A DNA stretch of 64,000 nt from Lumbricus rubellus (GCA_945859605.1 OX243828.1:21672935-21736934), one strand, 5' to 3'; positions 46,202-57,799 are shown, counted from the stretch's first letter. Notes: generated from the letters alone by a model not told the origin. Translations and numbers: made by a program.

Positions 46202-48974
46202 TTTAAAAAAATAAATAAAAAATAAATAAAAATAATAATAATAATAATAATAATAAAAGAAAAATAATAATAATAAATAGTAATAACGACAATAATAATA
46301 ACGACAATAACAACATTAATAATAATAGTAATATTTGCCAGTGTCCTGGTCGCTTTCAAAGGCACTTTTGCCTCACACCCTGAAGACGAGGCCTCACCCA
46401 CCAGACGATCATTCTTCAATTAATAATAGTCCATAAGTCCCTGGGGGAATGAAGTACCTCAGGGCCAAAAAAGTAATAATAATAGTAATAATAATAATAA
46501 TGTCGACAATTTCTATGGCGCCGTAACACAGCACATGCCGTTACAAGGGCGCCTGAAACTTCTTCAGTTCTGATAACTGTCATTCAATTTGTTAGACTTG
46601 CCATTTATTAAGAACTGTCAATTATAGGCAGAGTGAGAATTTCGGAGGTTGCGGTTTGGGACTTTTCAGCCCCCAGTCTTTCTTAAAGCACCATAATATA
46701 GTCTACTTTTCACACCCAAATTCCAAGTTGATCATAGTCCAACCCCAGTGGTTCTCGACAATTATCATGTTGATTTATAGGGAATTGTTGACTTAAGACC
46801 TGTCAGTTAACAATAACTGTATATTTGTTCGTGCGATGGGGCGCGGTGGTGTATAGGGATATTTTCGATGTTTTGAAGCCAGGAGGTTGCCGGTTTGAGT
46901 CCACCTCAAGCCGCCACCGCGTATAGGGACCTTGAGCAAGTCCTTTACTCACATTGCCCAGAGTCATCGAATTATGTCTGACCAAAATAGATGGTGGCGA
47001 TTAACAGATGCATAATAGGATGATTAGGTTTATTATCTACTGAGCGCTTCTGAAAGGCTCTTGCTGCTAGAAGCGCTTTATAAATGGTCAGATACAATGC
47101 AATCTATGTCCGAGGTGGACAAGTATTGAGACAGCAGCTGACCATTGTCCAGTTCGATTCCGATGGAGTATCTGCCTCTGAGGGCGTTGTTATCGACGTA
47201 TCTGTAGTCTCCGACCACCGGAAGTGCGTTGCTGTCGCGGAAGAGTGACCGGAAGTAGGTGCGATGGGCTTTCGACGCCGTAGCGTCGTCTGGTTCAAGG
47301 TCAAGGGCAATGGCATTTCCGTTGCCTTCGCTGGTGAAACCGATGCGATCCATCTCGTTGACCTCGACCACCTGTCCCGCATCCGGAGCCACCTGCAGCA
47401 GCAGCAGCAGCAGCCAATGATTCAAGGTGTATACAGGAGGGTGGTAACTGGTACATAGAGTAACCCCACCTCATGCGGATGGTGGTGGACGGTTTGCAAT
47501 GATGGAATTGAGGAACCGAAACTGAACAAGCGCGGAACTCAGAGGCGTGGCACAGTGTTGGATACGATTCCGGTCATCTGGTGGATACCTTGAGATGAGT
47601 AGCGATAGAGATTCGAGTAATGGAGTGACTGAGTAGGTTTAGTAGGATGTTGAGCAGGTAGAGCAAGTTACTGTGAAAGCGAAGAGTTCTCAAAGACATT
47701 TGGGCTTGAGGTAGGTATTTTCATGCATGTTAGTTATGGGCGCCCGCGAATAGGAGCAAGAGTCAGCATGTGCCCCCTGAAAAAACAAGCCTATTTTTAA
47801 CTACTTGCTTTTTGATCTTTAGCCAATTTATTCGCACAAAAGCGCTAATATTATGATGCACAAAGTGAAACAGTGAAACCTACATTCAAAAATCTCAATT
47901 TTTCTAATTTCCCACTTCGCATTTTGAAGCTTCTGCTAAAAAATAATTAATAGTGACCATTGTGTTTCGTCCGACCTGCAAAAATATCTGATGGGGCCCA
48001 TTAGTTTAGTGACAGGACTTTTAAATTAACTGTATTCACATCCGTTTTTTGGCCAATTTAGTGATTTAATTTAGTGGGTGCCTTTTTAAAACCTTGTAAA
48101 GTTTTCCTCGTTGATAGTTAATGTCGAGGACTTTCTGCCACTTGAGAGTGTAGTTGTTGTACATCGTCGTGTTCGACCAGATCTGAAGGTACAGTTTCGG
48201 CAAGGCAGCTGAGGACGATGAGGAAGAGGCATGTATGTAGACGTGGTAGAGTTGGAGGTATCCCCATCGAGGGCAACTGTCGCAGTTCAATGGGTCATCG
48301 ATCCAGATGCGAGGTTCAGATGGAATGGAAGAGTCCATTCCGGAAGTTGCTCTCTCCGTGGCATTGTTTCCGTAATAGATGAAGACAGCTGTAGATGACA
48401 ACAGCAAAGGCAGACTGATAAACTGAAAGCAGGGTTCCTGTATAATCAAATTTATTTATTTATAGATCTTTACTATGGACAGGTATTGAAGTCTGTCTGA
48501 GGAAGCTAAGAGAAGGAAGAGGAGATGCGGTTGGGAGAGAAGATGAAGCAGTTGGAGGAGGAAGAGAAAAGGAGGTGACGGAACAAGAGGAGGAGGAGAG
48601 GTGAGGAAGGAGGCGGAATATAAAAAGTAAGAGAAAAAAGAGGATAAAGAAGATAAGAACGAGAAGAGTAGGAAGAGAAGAGGGTGAAATATAATTATAG
48701 TAGCAGGATACGGAATGGAAGAAGAAGGAAAACAGTAACGATAAGGAAGAAAAGAAGAGAGATGGTAAAAAAGGCTTGAAAAGAGAAGAAGGATGAGAAT
48801 AAGGAAGAGAAGAAGAAGAAAGAGTAGAAGTAGGGAGAAGGAAGACAATAAGGAAGAAGACGGAGAAGATAAAAAATATCAAAATGGAATCAGGTACTCA
48901 CCACTGACGACCGAAAACTGAAGGCCACTGCTACAGAGAAAGAAGATCAACTTTATACACGTCTTGGGATCCAT
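43097..48974 (-). CDS. Secreted/stalked protein with duplicated two-exon unit, tandem paralog 1
   Basis: Exons in transcript order: 48902-48974, 48093-48388, 47143-47392, 45824-46095, 45274-45502, 43901-44173, 43220-43279, and a tentative last exon 43097-43125. Phases 1-0-1-0-1-1-1; about 493 residues. Residues 1-24 are a signal peptide (CIKLIFFLCSSGLQF). Exons 2-3 (25-206) and 4-5 (207-373) are two copies of one unit. Shared anchors are YxG near the start, (I/V)xVDxxL, LxLYIWQ or LYLQIWS, YxLxW or YxLTY, (D/H)RxGF/W, and xSxGxxxD at the end. Exon 6 is a Thr/Ser-rich stalk of about 90 residues. The (L/V)xxWQ and RIGF pattern recalls secreted beta-sandwich repeats in marine invertebrates, but I cannot name the family. 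Exons 1-5 are well supported by the paralog at 54-58 kb; exons 6-7 by phase and composition; exon 8 weakly. Two acceptors (43125 or 43137) give the same stop. Confidence 0.75.
43220..43279 (-). other. Paralog 1 exon 7
   Basis: 60 bp with acceptor TTTATGCTGCAG and donor CCAG|GTAACG; encodes DNNVIPPTLKPEEGRKSNSP, hydrophilic. Phase 1 on both sides fits exon 6. Confidence 0.6.
43901..44173 (-). other. Paralog 1 exon 6: Thr/Ser-rich stalk
   Basis: Encodes STMSSSSTSTTASTST-type sequence from ACA TCC repeats, then PSTPGPPTSTAKPG and a Ser run. It continues the ASTTSTST that ends exon 5, supporting the junction. Likely O-glycosylated (inference). The opposite strand is also open (Asp/Val-rich) but lacks splice support. 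Confidence 0.65.
44200..44660. repeat. Dispersed repeat family F2, copy
   Basis: Full-looking copy starting 'cgtaatcgtaatctcc'; contains 'ggtagatcattccaaagaag'. It sits in intron 5 of paralog 1, directly next to exon 6. Confidence 0.65.
44921..45122 (+). mobile_element. tRNA-derived SINE (family S), copy 4
   Basis: Plus orientation, A box TAGTGTAGTGG, B box GGTTTGAATCC; tail passes into ATAAATAAATAA. In intron 5 of paralog 1, antisense to the gene. Confidence 0.82.
46138..46345. repeat. (AAT)n array in intron 3 of paralog 1
   Basis: AAT/ATA-rich run of about 200 bp immediately upstream (in transcript sense) of exon 4. Confidence 0.93.
46837..47095 (+). mobile_element. tRNA-derived SINE (family S), copy 5
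   Basis: 'tggggcgcggtggtgtatag' head, B box GGTTTGAGTCC, interrupted middle and 'gagcgcttctgaaaggctc' tail. Ends about 50 bp from exon 3 of paralog 1. Confidence 0.75.
48460..48890. repeat. GAAGAG-rich tract in intron 1 of paralog 1
   Basis: Purine-rich plus strand, hence a long pyrimidine tract in the sense of the gene. Intron 1 of paralog 2 has the same feature at 57480-57690. Confidence 0.85.
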
Positions 48975-49300
48975 AGTTCCGAGCAGACCCTGTTATCTCT
49001 CTGCTGAATTTAATTAAACACTAGGCCTAAGCGAAAGACAAAGAAATCCAACTATCCTCGCATCATCAACCAGACCGCATTGAAATCGCTCAACATGATT
49101 GTATATAATCCTGAACGGTTTTTATTCGCTCTCATCTAATCCTACACTGACCGACATAAAAGGATACATGTGTAAAATATTCGGCCTTCTGTTCGCCTAC
49201 TGTTCGTTCAATGCCTCTCACAGCAGTTCAGCGATTGTCCTTTGCATAAATTCGTCTCAAGACACGCAAGCACCACAATGCATTCTTGTGGTGGAACCCC
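48975..49300 (-). promoter_or_regulatory. Upstream block of paralog 1, conserved with paralog 2
   Basis: 49100-49270 aligns with 57945-58130: 'tcagcgattgtcctttgcat' and 'aaattcgtctca' against 'tcagcgattgtccttcgcat' and 'aaatttgtctca', with 'actgaccgacataa' against 'actgactgacataa'. On the gene strand one copy reads ATGCAAAGGACAATC, containing a POU-like ATGCAAA. Probably promoter or 5' leader retained after gene duplication (inference). Confidence 0.6.
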
Positions 49301-50202
49301 TACTGCAGACATACGCACGCCGTCACACTAGCATGTTAAGACGGGGTTTCACCTTGTTGCATTTAATAGCCTTCTCCTCCACATTTAGACACAGTCAACC
49401 GTTCGCCCGTATAATAAAAAATTATCAGTCACCCCACAGAGTCGTTTTTCTGCGTGCAATTCAACCATGTTTCTCAAGGGTGTCAGTGTGCTTCACTGAA
49501 ACATGGGTTTCGCCCATTCTGCCTCGTAACAGTCTGATATTAAAGACCTGAAGTGCTATGACACATCGGGTCCTGTGCCTCCCTCGATCAGCCGGTTTGT
49601 TGTCAAGCGCCAGCTTGTGCCTGTGCAAAGGACCCGCTGGCCAAAGCATAGGAATAGGCCTATAGATACTCTCCCTTGAGTATCGACTTGGTATAATTTA
49701 CGTCTGACTGCGTTGCATGCCTGGTCGCATGCAATGATCAATACCATTTCACCGTGACGCCGCCTTGCACAATTCAACGCCCATGACGTCTGATTCACTC
49801 CGATGACTCCGTGGAAGCCAGTAGGCCTAACACTCTAACATATCATAAAACACACAGGGCCTATATTCACTCGTTGTACAAAGCTTGACATCAAAGGTTG
49901 TTTCGGCAGAAAAAGTGTCAGTGAAGGCCGCCTCATATAGCCTGTAAGGCCTTCCATAGGCGCGCATCAAGGCCATAGACCTTACTGTTAAAGATCGGCC
50001 TACAGCGGTTACAATAAAGCCCATTATTTTCATTACACACGACTCAAAACTCGTGTTGTTGTTCGTTGCCAAATTTACTAAATGCTGCATTGCTGTTACA
50101 TAGTCTACTGACTGTTCTGACAAGTTTTCGTAAGCCTAGTCGGTTGTATAAATATAGCCTATAGGCTATATAGGCTAATGCTTCTGTGTATCGAACGCAT
50201 GG

Positions 50203-50400
50203 TGCATGGGGTATGTTCGGTGACTTGTAGCCGGAAGGTTGCAGGTTCGAATCCACCTCAAGCCGCTGGCAGGACCTTGAGCAAGTACTTCACTCGCAAT
50301 TGCTCAGCGTTTCGGCGTGAAACTCAGATTCAGTGTCCCCACCGTAGTCGGGAGTGCCTCTGAGCAAATATTCTTGAAGGAGCGCTATAACAAGTGCCAA
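50203..50400 (+). mobile_element. tRNA-derived SINE (family S), copy 6
   Basis: B box GGTTCGAATCC at about 50245; tail 'gagcgctataacaagtgcc' followed by a CATA-rich run to 50490. Confidence 0.85.
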
Positions 50401-50519
50401 CACATAAATACATACATATTGCATACTCACATACATACATATAAATTATGCATACATACATACATGCACACATACATGCATACATACAATGATATTTTAT
50501 TCTATTATTTTTACGGATT

Positions 50520-50666
50520 TATAAAGCACCTCTCGGGGTACAACCTAATCAGTGGCGCTCCCAGTGCGAAGAACTTTGGAAAACAAAGTCTTAAGACAAT
50601 GGGCAGAAACAGTAGTGTCTCCAGATATAAGAACACGAGTTATACTATAGGAAGGTCATTCCACAT
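50520..50666. repeat. Dispersed repeat family F2, short copy
   Basis: 'tataaagcacctctcggggt ... ggcgctcccagtgcg ... ggtcattccacat' wording; abuts SINE copy 7. Confidence 0.5.
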
Positions 50667-50667
50667 T

Positions 50668-50882
50668 GTGGGGTGCGGTGGTGTAGTGGTGGCGTCGTTG
50701 CCTTGAAGCCGGACCTTTCGAGGTTCGAAACCACCTCGCCGCGTAAGGACCTTGGGCATGGGCAAGTCCTTCACTCACAATTGCTAAGCGCTTCATCGTG
50801 AAACACCGATGCAGTGTCCGCTCTGTATTCGGGAGCGCCTCTGAGTTAGAGATAGCTTAAAGGCGCTATAACAAGTGCACAA
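50668..50882 (+). mobile_element. tRNA-derived SINE (family S), copy 7
   Basis: The best A box in the window (TGGTGTAGTGG) and B box GGTTCGAAACC. A short 'gggcat' duplication sits in the body. Tail 'gcgctataacaagtgcac'. Confidence 0.88.
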
Positions 50883-51389
50883 ACAACAGCGTTGATCGTT
50901 TTCTACCTAGTGCAAAAACAAAACAAAGTCTTATCCCAGTCTTTTATTGATCCACGACTATTACAAAGCGACACGAATTTCATTAGAACCTGTTCCGGAT
51001 CGATGCATGAGATTCAATAATTTGCATTAAATTTATGGATGGCCGTATCCGCCGAACTAGATGACATCAGCCACTTATTATACTATAATAATATTTTTAC
51101 AGGATTAACTAGGCCTATTTATAACCAGATATTATTTTTAACAAGTTTTATTACAGCTGGGAATAACATGGAAAGATGCTAGTAAAATCCAATAATGAAC
51201 TATGTCACGTTGGCAAAAAGTTCAGCAATAACCTGGATTTCTGCTAGGATGATGCCAGTAGTCGGGCAGGAGAAAATTAGATGTTTATGATTAAGATTTG
51301 GAGTCTTTGGACCAATGGTTCTCACAGAATTTGGATTGTGGTTTTCGTTACACTGGGGTTATTCATTCGCTAATTTGTTCCAAAAATTC

Positions 51390-51800
51390 CTTATCGCACC
51401 CTCAAAGTGCCTACTCAGAGGCGTTCCAAGCCAACCGCGGTTAAATAGACTCAAGCTGCTGGTAAAAACGAACAGATAGTCCATATAATTCGCTGAAGTA
51501 AGCGCAAAGCAAGAGGTAGCTCATTCCTGATGCAAGGCCCAGTGGTCGAGAAGGCTCGGCGCAGTGTGAGAGGAGAAGGCACGTGAACAAGCAACTCCCC
51601 AGGGCCATAGCTGAGGAGCGCAGCGCTCGACGTGGGGCCAAATCAGAAACCGGACAACAGAGGTCAGTCAGGTACGATGGGGCACAGCTCAGGAAAGTTC
51701 ACCAAACAAGCTCTGCGATGACGGAGAAAAGACATTGCGAGGCAGAACATCGCGCATGTAAGCTTATACATGATTGTGTAGGCTGTGACTAGGGCACATT
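51390..51800. repeat. Dispersed repeat family F2, copy
   Basis: 'cctactcagaggcgttccaa' start matches 4425; includes 'gaggtagctcattcctga'. Followed by unclassified sequence with no gene to about 52170. Confidence 0.5.
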
Positions 51801-52176
51801 TTGGTGTCCGGCTAACAGGCCGGGCAGCTGAACGAAGATCCACAGTTCAGACTCCCAACCAGACCTAATGGATGACTAGCAAGGCCCAGTGGTTGAGAAG
51901 GAGCAATAACAATGGAGCAGCAGAGGACAATAATTTAATCTGCTAGGCTCTAGCAGCCAAAGCTTGGACCACTGCAGCATCATGAGAGGCTATAGAGATC
52001 GTCCATCTTAAAAGTTGAAAGTTGTTCTTGGCCGTTCTACAATGTCATTTCCTTTCTGCTTGGTGGCAGGCAACGAGTCCAAAAGAGGAACTGTATGCAA
52101 TAGTCCTTTAGGAATGTTTTAATATTGCTTGATTTTCACTGTTCTTAGAAGCTAACTTGCATAGGACCAGCGTTAA

Positions 52177-52251
52177 CTCTTTCCCGCCGGATGGGGTCAC
52201 CCGTGACCCCATTAACAGCATAGGTATCAAAACAATTCCGGCTGGAATGAG
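52177..52251. mobile_element. Minimal TTAA-flanked MITE, copy 1
   Basis: 75 bp between two TTAA sites (52173-52176, 52252-52255). Starts CTCTTTCCCGCCGG and ends CCGGCTGGAATGAG. A related copy in opposite orientation lies at 62208-62285. Confidence 0.75.
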
Positions 52252-52745
52252 TTAAAAAATCAATCGTTGAGGCTATCAGCAATTTCTCGTGAAGGCTAAA
52301 CCAGAGGTAAAAATTATCTTTATACGGGAAGTGTCAGGGGTAGGAGAACACTATAATTTGCTATCACTAAATAATAAATAATATTAAATAACATTAAATA
52401 ATATTAACAACACTAATTACTAATTTATTACTAGTATAAGTAAAAAATGCTAAACTGTATACGTTAGGCCTAAACGTATAGTCTAACTATAGGCCTACTA
52501 ACAAGTCCATCACTGCGTTATATGTGCCAGAGGTACGACAACAATTATTATTATTGCCATTAAATAGTTACTTCATTCGTCACTATGCGTTATCATTTAA
52601 TAATAATACTACTATTATTATTATAATAAACACACATTTATTCTCTTGAACAAAAAATTCCAAAAAGTCAATTGTTCAGTGCGACCAACCACCCTCGTCC
52701 ATGTCAGTTAGGGGCTTAATAAATGAACCTGTGAAAGCCACAGCG

Positions 52746-52746
<1 letters not shown>

Positions 52747-52806
<60 letters not shown>
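52747..52806. repeat. (ATT)n microsatellite
   Basis: About 20 ATT units, followed by 'tttagcgcccgaggtataaa' and a shorter ATT run. Confidence 0.97.
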
Positions 52807-52809
<3 letters not shown>

Positions 52810-52984
52810 TTTTTTAGCGCCCGAGGTATAAATGATCCCTCAGGCTTTATTATTATTATTATCACTTTAATTATTATCAATATTACTATGTAGTAGAAGG
52901 TTTCCAATGGTACAAAGACCTTTTCGGAACCATGTTTTTAACAATCATGATTGTCCAGATGGGTTGGACTGTACACAAGGCGGA

Positions 52985-53150
52985 GGATGACGAAGAGGAT
53001 GGCGAGGAAGAACATACAGGACACTTTTCCGGAGTTGGATTTGGCTATCATGGGCGTCGAGAAACACCATGGACATGGCATGTCACATGAAGGATGTCAA
53101 AGGCGCCTTCGAAGATGTTGATACATCTATACTCGATGAACTCACCGTGC
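52985..53150 (-). pseudogene. Relic of the stalk exon of tandem paralog 2
   Basis: The minus strand matches the acceptor and start of paralog 1 exon 6 (TTTGAAG|GCAC..TGAGTTC.TCGAG), then SNP-rich similarity through the 'catcttcgaaggc' and 'caaatccaactccgg' region. The ACA TCC repeat core is missing, and a TGA falls after about 23 codons in the expected frame. It no longer matches the phase of exon 5 of paralog 2. Confidence 0.6.
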
Positions 53151-53917
53151 CTTCAAATAACAACGTGAAAGTCTCTGATGGGTCTCTGATAAAGAGGTGC
53201 TATATAAATGTGTGGTTACGGTATAGAAAATCCGTCTCATCTTCCATCTTTACCTCAATTGTTCACGCTTTTGTATGTTCTCGGATTGACTATAATTGTA
53301 ATTCTGTCCTTATTGGTCTGTAAGGTTCGTCTTGACTCTCTGCAATACATACTCAATGCTGCTGCTGCTATAGGCTCATTGCCCGTCTTCCTCGATTCTC
53401 CCACATTTCTACATTCATGATGAACAACTTCACTGGCTTGTGAGCTCTCCTGTCCAGTACCTGTTGTTGTGCTAGCTCGCAGAGCCCTTCGTTTTGTGTC
53501 TATAGCGAGAAGCTTTTGGTTCCTTGGGTTGAGGTTCCAACCCGAGGGACCAAAAGCTCCCTGCTAGAGGCAGAGCACAGGGCTCTGCAAGCTATAGCAT
53601 AACAGATTGGAACCTCAACCTGTCAGCGTCCTACTTTCTCAGTAGCAGGTACATTTGTCTGGAATAGTCAACCGTTGGAGAGTAGCCTATTGCCTATAAA
53701 TATAGTTGACTCGTCAGTGTTTACATGCTCCTTATAACCTATTTGCATCACCGTGATTGAGCTGAGAGCATTTCTGAGTGGACTTTTTAAAGAGGCGCTA
53801 TATAAATTCTTTAAATGAACGAATGGACGTCTCTTTTTAGGCAGAACAGTTCAACTGAAAACTGGCATAATAAATAGATTGATAGAATTTGTTTCTCGCC
53901 TATTTCTCACGTTTGAT

Positions 53918-54122
53918 ATATAGCGCACATTCAATCTCTCTACACAGAGACGCACCCGACTGTAACAGCGTGGACAATGCATCGGAGTTTCACGCCGAAG
54001 CGCACGAGCAATCGCGAGTGAAGGACTTGCTCAAGCTCCCTACGCGGCGGCTTGAGGTGGATTCGAACATGGAACCCTCCAGCTCCAAGGCACCGAACCC
54101 ACCACTACACAACCGCGCCCCA
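53918..54122 (-). mobile_element. tRNA-derived SINE (family S), copy 8
   Basis: Minus orientation; complement of GGTTCCATGTTCGAATCC region near 54070. Lies between relic exon 6 and exon 5 of paralog 2. A loose tail fragment of the same family is at 53765-53825. Confidence 0.85.
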
Positions 54123-54354
54123 CATATGGTGTACCACACATTATGCTCGGTCCCAGTCAGGGCTTAAAGTGTGGCATGACGATCATGGACGGCGTCCTAG
54201 CACTTATTTTCAAATATCTATGCCGTCCTGCCACTTCTGAAAATGTATGGGGCGCCCTGGCACTTCTTTTGGAAAGGTATGGAGCGTTCAGGCACTTCTT
54301 TTTAAACACTTTTAGCACTGGTCCCAGTCGAATCAACCACGGAGGAGGACTTAC

Positions 54355-56549
54355 CTCCTGGTCAACGATGACTCCGATGGACATGGCGTAGGGCCAGGCG
54401 AGTCCATCGAACTGGTAAGTCTTTCCGAGTGTATATCTCGCGTCTGGCGACGAAAGCGAGTAGTGGCAATTGCCGGTAAGCGACGGGGAGAAGAAGAGAC
54501 CGGAGGAGACGTACCAACCGAACCGATGGCTGCTGTTCACCCAAGGACCATCCCTCAGAGACACCTGACAACATTTAGACGACAATTATATCTACACGAC
54601 TCTGCTGCATTCTATAGAGGACCGTCCATAAGAAACTTATTCCTAAACCACTGGGGGGTGTACCCCTTAAACCCCTTGTCTACGCCACTGCAGACAGACA
54701 GTCCATAGCCATTTCCACACACCCACAGATACCAGGGCTCTTTTAATGTGCAGTTGTACACAACATCTGCAGTTCTAAATGGATTTGTGCAGTTGTAGAA
54801 GCACTTCTGAACAGTTAAAACTATCAAAAAAATGGTCATTGTCCTAAATTGGGAAGTAATAATTACCATGGAGGATGGGAAAAGGAAAGAAAGGGGTTGT
54901 GCAGTTCTAAAAATTCCTTTAAAACTGCCCTCACAGATAGATTAGCCTACATACATGCAGATGCTTACTTTGTGAGTTCTTTCTAGCCCCTCTTTGACAG
55001 TTACTCCGTGGTGGTAAGTAAGTTTGTAGCTGTCGCTGTCAACTTTCTGCCAGATGTAAAGCTTCATTGAAGTGACCGCGGTCACCTGAGCGAGCCGGAA
55101 GTAGAAGGCGGTCACTTGTCCACTGACCAGAGCGACGGAGTCGTCGACCACCACTTTGGGTGGGTTGAAAAATGAACCGGAACTTTGGCGGCGATAGAGG
55201 TTATGACCAAGGTAGACCTCGGTTGATTTACGTGGAGGAGCTAAAAAAATATGCGACGAAACACATAAGTACTGTCTGTCTGTCTGTCGCCCTCCCTCCC
55301 TTTCTGTCTGTCTGCCTGAGTGCCTCCTTCCCTGCCTCCCTTCCTTCCTTCCTCCCTCCCTCCCTCGCTCTCTGTCTGTCTGACTGTCTCCCTCACTCCA
55401 CTCTCCGTCCCTCCCTCACTTCTCTCTCTGTCTGTCTGTCTGCCTCCATCCCTCCCTCCCTCCCTCTCTGTCTGACTGTCTATCTCACTCCCTCCCTCCC
55501 TCCCTCACTTCTTCCTCTGTCTGCTGATTCGGTTGGTTGTCTGTCCACCTTTCTTACTTTTACAGTACTGTCTGCCTGTCTCCCTCCCTCTCTTCCTCTG
55601 TCTGACTTTTACAGAGAACTAAGAACCTCAAGTATAAGACCCGAGGCCGTAGCTGGAGGGTGTTTTGGGTGTTTGAACCAACCCCCCCCCCCCCCCAAAA
55701 AAAAGAAATAAATAAATAAATAAAACTATCTTGAAATAATGCATTCACTAGCAAAATCGTGGTGCAAGGACTACGGGGATTTCATTTAGAAGCTCTTATT
55801 TCTATGTGACATTTCACAATCATATTAAATCAGCCCCCAAGCCCCTATAGTCTGTTGATTCGGTTTCTTGTCAGCTCATTCAAGGTCGAGTAAACACACC
55901 CGAAATAAAATCCTGCCGAACCATTCAGGCTCTCTATATTCAGCAGCGCTCCCGACTACAGCACGGACACTGTATCGGAGTTTCACGCCGTGGCGCACGA
56001 GCAGTTGCGAGTAAGAGACTTGCTCAAAGTCCCTACGCGGCGGCGGCTTCAGTTGGATTCGAACCTGGAACCTTACGGCTCAAAGGCACCGAACTTAACC
56101 ACTACACCACATTGACCAACATAACAATGAATTGATTGACGAGGTGGACAAGCAGACAAAGCAGCTGACCGTTTTCCAGTTCGATTCCGATGGAGTATCT
56201 GCCTCGAAGGGCGTTGTTATCCAATAATCTCGATCTTCCCACCACCGGAAGTGCGAACTTATCGCGGTAGAGTAACCGGAAGTAGGTGCGATGGGCGGTC
56301 GACGCCGTTTCAGGGTCGTCTTCTTCAAGGTCAAGGGCAATGGCATTTCCGTTGCCTTCGCTGGTGAAACCGATGCGATCCATCTCGTTGACCTCGACCA
56401 CCTGTCCCGCATCCGGAGCCACCTGCAGCAGCAGCAGCAGCTGTCAATGCTTTAAGGTAAACTCGGATCATCAGAGATAGGCAGACAGACATACGCAAAC
56501 AGTTCGAGAAAGAGGCAAAGAGTGGAGTATAGAAGACAGACACAAAGAG

Positions 56550-56633
<84 letters not shown>

Positions 56634-57795
56634 GAAGGAGAGAGAGACGGATGGAGAGAGAGAGGGAGAGGGAGAGAGACAGACAGAGAGAGACAGAGAA
56701 AGAAAGAGAGAGAGACAGACAGACAGAGACAGAGCGAGGGAGAGAGAGGGACACAGAGAGGGAGGGACACAGAGAGGGAGGGAGGGAGGACAGACAGACA
56801 CAGACCGACAGACATCAATAATAGAGAGAGGGGAAAAGAAGGTGACGCTGTAGTCGGGAACGTTTCTGAGTAGGAAACTTGAAGGGGCGCTATAACAATT
56901 GAGTGCAGCTACAAACATCTAAATGAAGTACCTGTACAATACATTATCTGTCCTGACCTTTCGAAGAAATGCACAATTCGGTTTTAGGTTATTGCATAAC
57001 ATAGAACCACAAATTAATTGACTTCATCGAAGTCGTTCAATAACTGACCTTGTAACGTTTCCCATGTTCATATTCGAGGAGGACTTTCTGCCATTTGAGA
57101 GTGTAATTGTTAATCATCGTCGAGTTCGACCAGATCTGGAGAATAAGCTTCGGCGTGCTAGCGGAGGACGGCCAGGAATGGGCGTGTATGTAGACGTGGT
57201 AGAGATGGAGGTAGCCCCATCGAGGGCAACTCTCGCAGTTCAAGGGATCGTCGATCCAGATGCGAGGTCCGGTGGGTTGAATGGCCCAATCCTTCCCGGA
57301 TGTTCGCCTCTCTCTTGCCTGGTTTCCGTAGTAGGTCAGGGTAGCTGCAATAGATGACGATATTAGCGGGGGTATGATCAGGGAAATGTCATTGAAACAA
57401 TCATGCATTCGGAACAAGTTGGAAGTCATACATTGTAATTGTATACGTCAAGGAGTTGCTTTGTTTAAATACAGATGAAGAAAATCCAAGGTAGCCTTTT
57501 CAGGGAATTCACATTGATGATGAAGGATAAAGAAAAAGAGGAGAATAGACGTTGAAAGAAAGAACGAGTAGGAGAAGAAGGAGAAGAAAGAGAAGGAGGA
57601 GGAGGAGGAAGAGGATAAGGAGGAGGAGGAAGACGACAAATTAAAGAAAGAGAAAAATGAGAAGAAAGGGGAGAAGAAAGAGAAAAAATGTCAATAATGA
57701 ATCACACGCATGTACTCACAACTGACGAATTGGGGAAACTGAAAGCTGCAGTAGAAGAGCAAAAAGAAAAGCTTCAGACGCATCTTAGGGTCCAT
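54355..57795 (-). CDS. Secreted protein with duplicated two-exon unit, tandem paralog 2 (3' end uncertain)
   Basis: Exons 57720-57795, 57049-57344, 56170-56422, 54969-55240 and 54355-54564 reproduce paralog 1: exon lengths 76/296/253/272/210 against 73/296/250/272/229 with the same phases for the first four junctions. Signal peptide MDPKMRLKLFFLLFYCSFQF. Unit 1 keeps RIWIDDPLNCESCPRWGYLH, LILQIWSNST, NNYTLKWQKV and MDRIGFTSEGNGNAIALDLE; unit 2 keeps STEVYLGH, FYFRLAQV, LYIWQKVDSDSYKL, SSHRFGWY and GVIVDQ. The near-identical exon 3 sequence suggests recent duplication or gene conversion. Exon 5 ends at GAG|GTAAGT in phase 0, unlike paralog 1. No intact stalk exon follows; splicing to the relic would add two residues and a stop. 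So this copy is probably a purely secreted, stalkless form. Confidence 0.75.
54785..54930. repeat. Dispersed repeat, second copy
   Basis: Matches 31737-31885 ('tgtgcagttgtagaagcact', 'ccatggaggatggga', 'gtgcagttctaaaaattc'). Within intron 4 of paralog 2. Confidence 0.75.
55258..55610. repeat. TCTG/CTCC pyrimidine tract
   Basis: Alternating TCTGTCTG and CCTCCCTC blocks with an internal period of about 110 bp, in intron 3 of paralog 2. Confidence 0.85.
55930..56112 (-). mobile_element. tRNA-derived SINE (family S), copy 9
   Basis: Minus orientation with complement of GGTTCGAATCC near 56058; ends about 55 bp from exon 3 of paralog 2, the same neighbourhood in which copy 5 lies in paralog 1 (but opposite orientation). 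Confidence 0.82.
56500..56820. repeat. (GA)n/(GACA)n tract in intron 2 of paralog 2
   Basis: Long purine-rich run; in gene sense a pyrimidine tract upstream of exon 3. Followed to about 56905 by a SINE family S tail fragment. Confidence 0.92.
57480..57690. repeat. GAAGGAG-rich tract in intron 1 of paralog 2
   Basis: Same position and composition as 48460-48890 in paralog 1, so it probably predates the gene duplication. Confidence 0.8.
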
Positions 57796-57799
57796 GGAT

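Noticed and set aside
48456..48882. Ser/Leu/Phe-rich minus-strand frames resembling membrane proteins
   Set aside because: They lie in the polypyrimidine tract of intron 1 of paralog 1, and two frames are open at once.
55172..55711. 179-codon plus-strand frame containing MNRNFGGDRGYDQ
   Set aside because: Antisense of paralog 2 exon 4 followed by a pyrimidine repeat.
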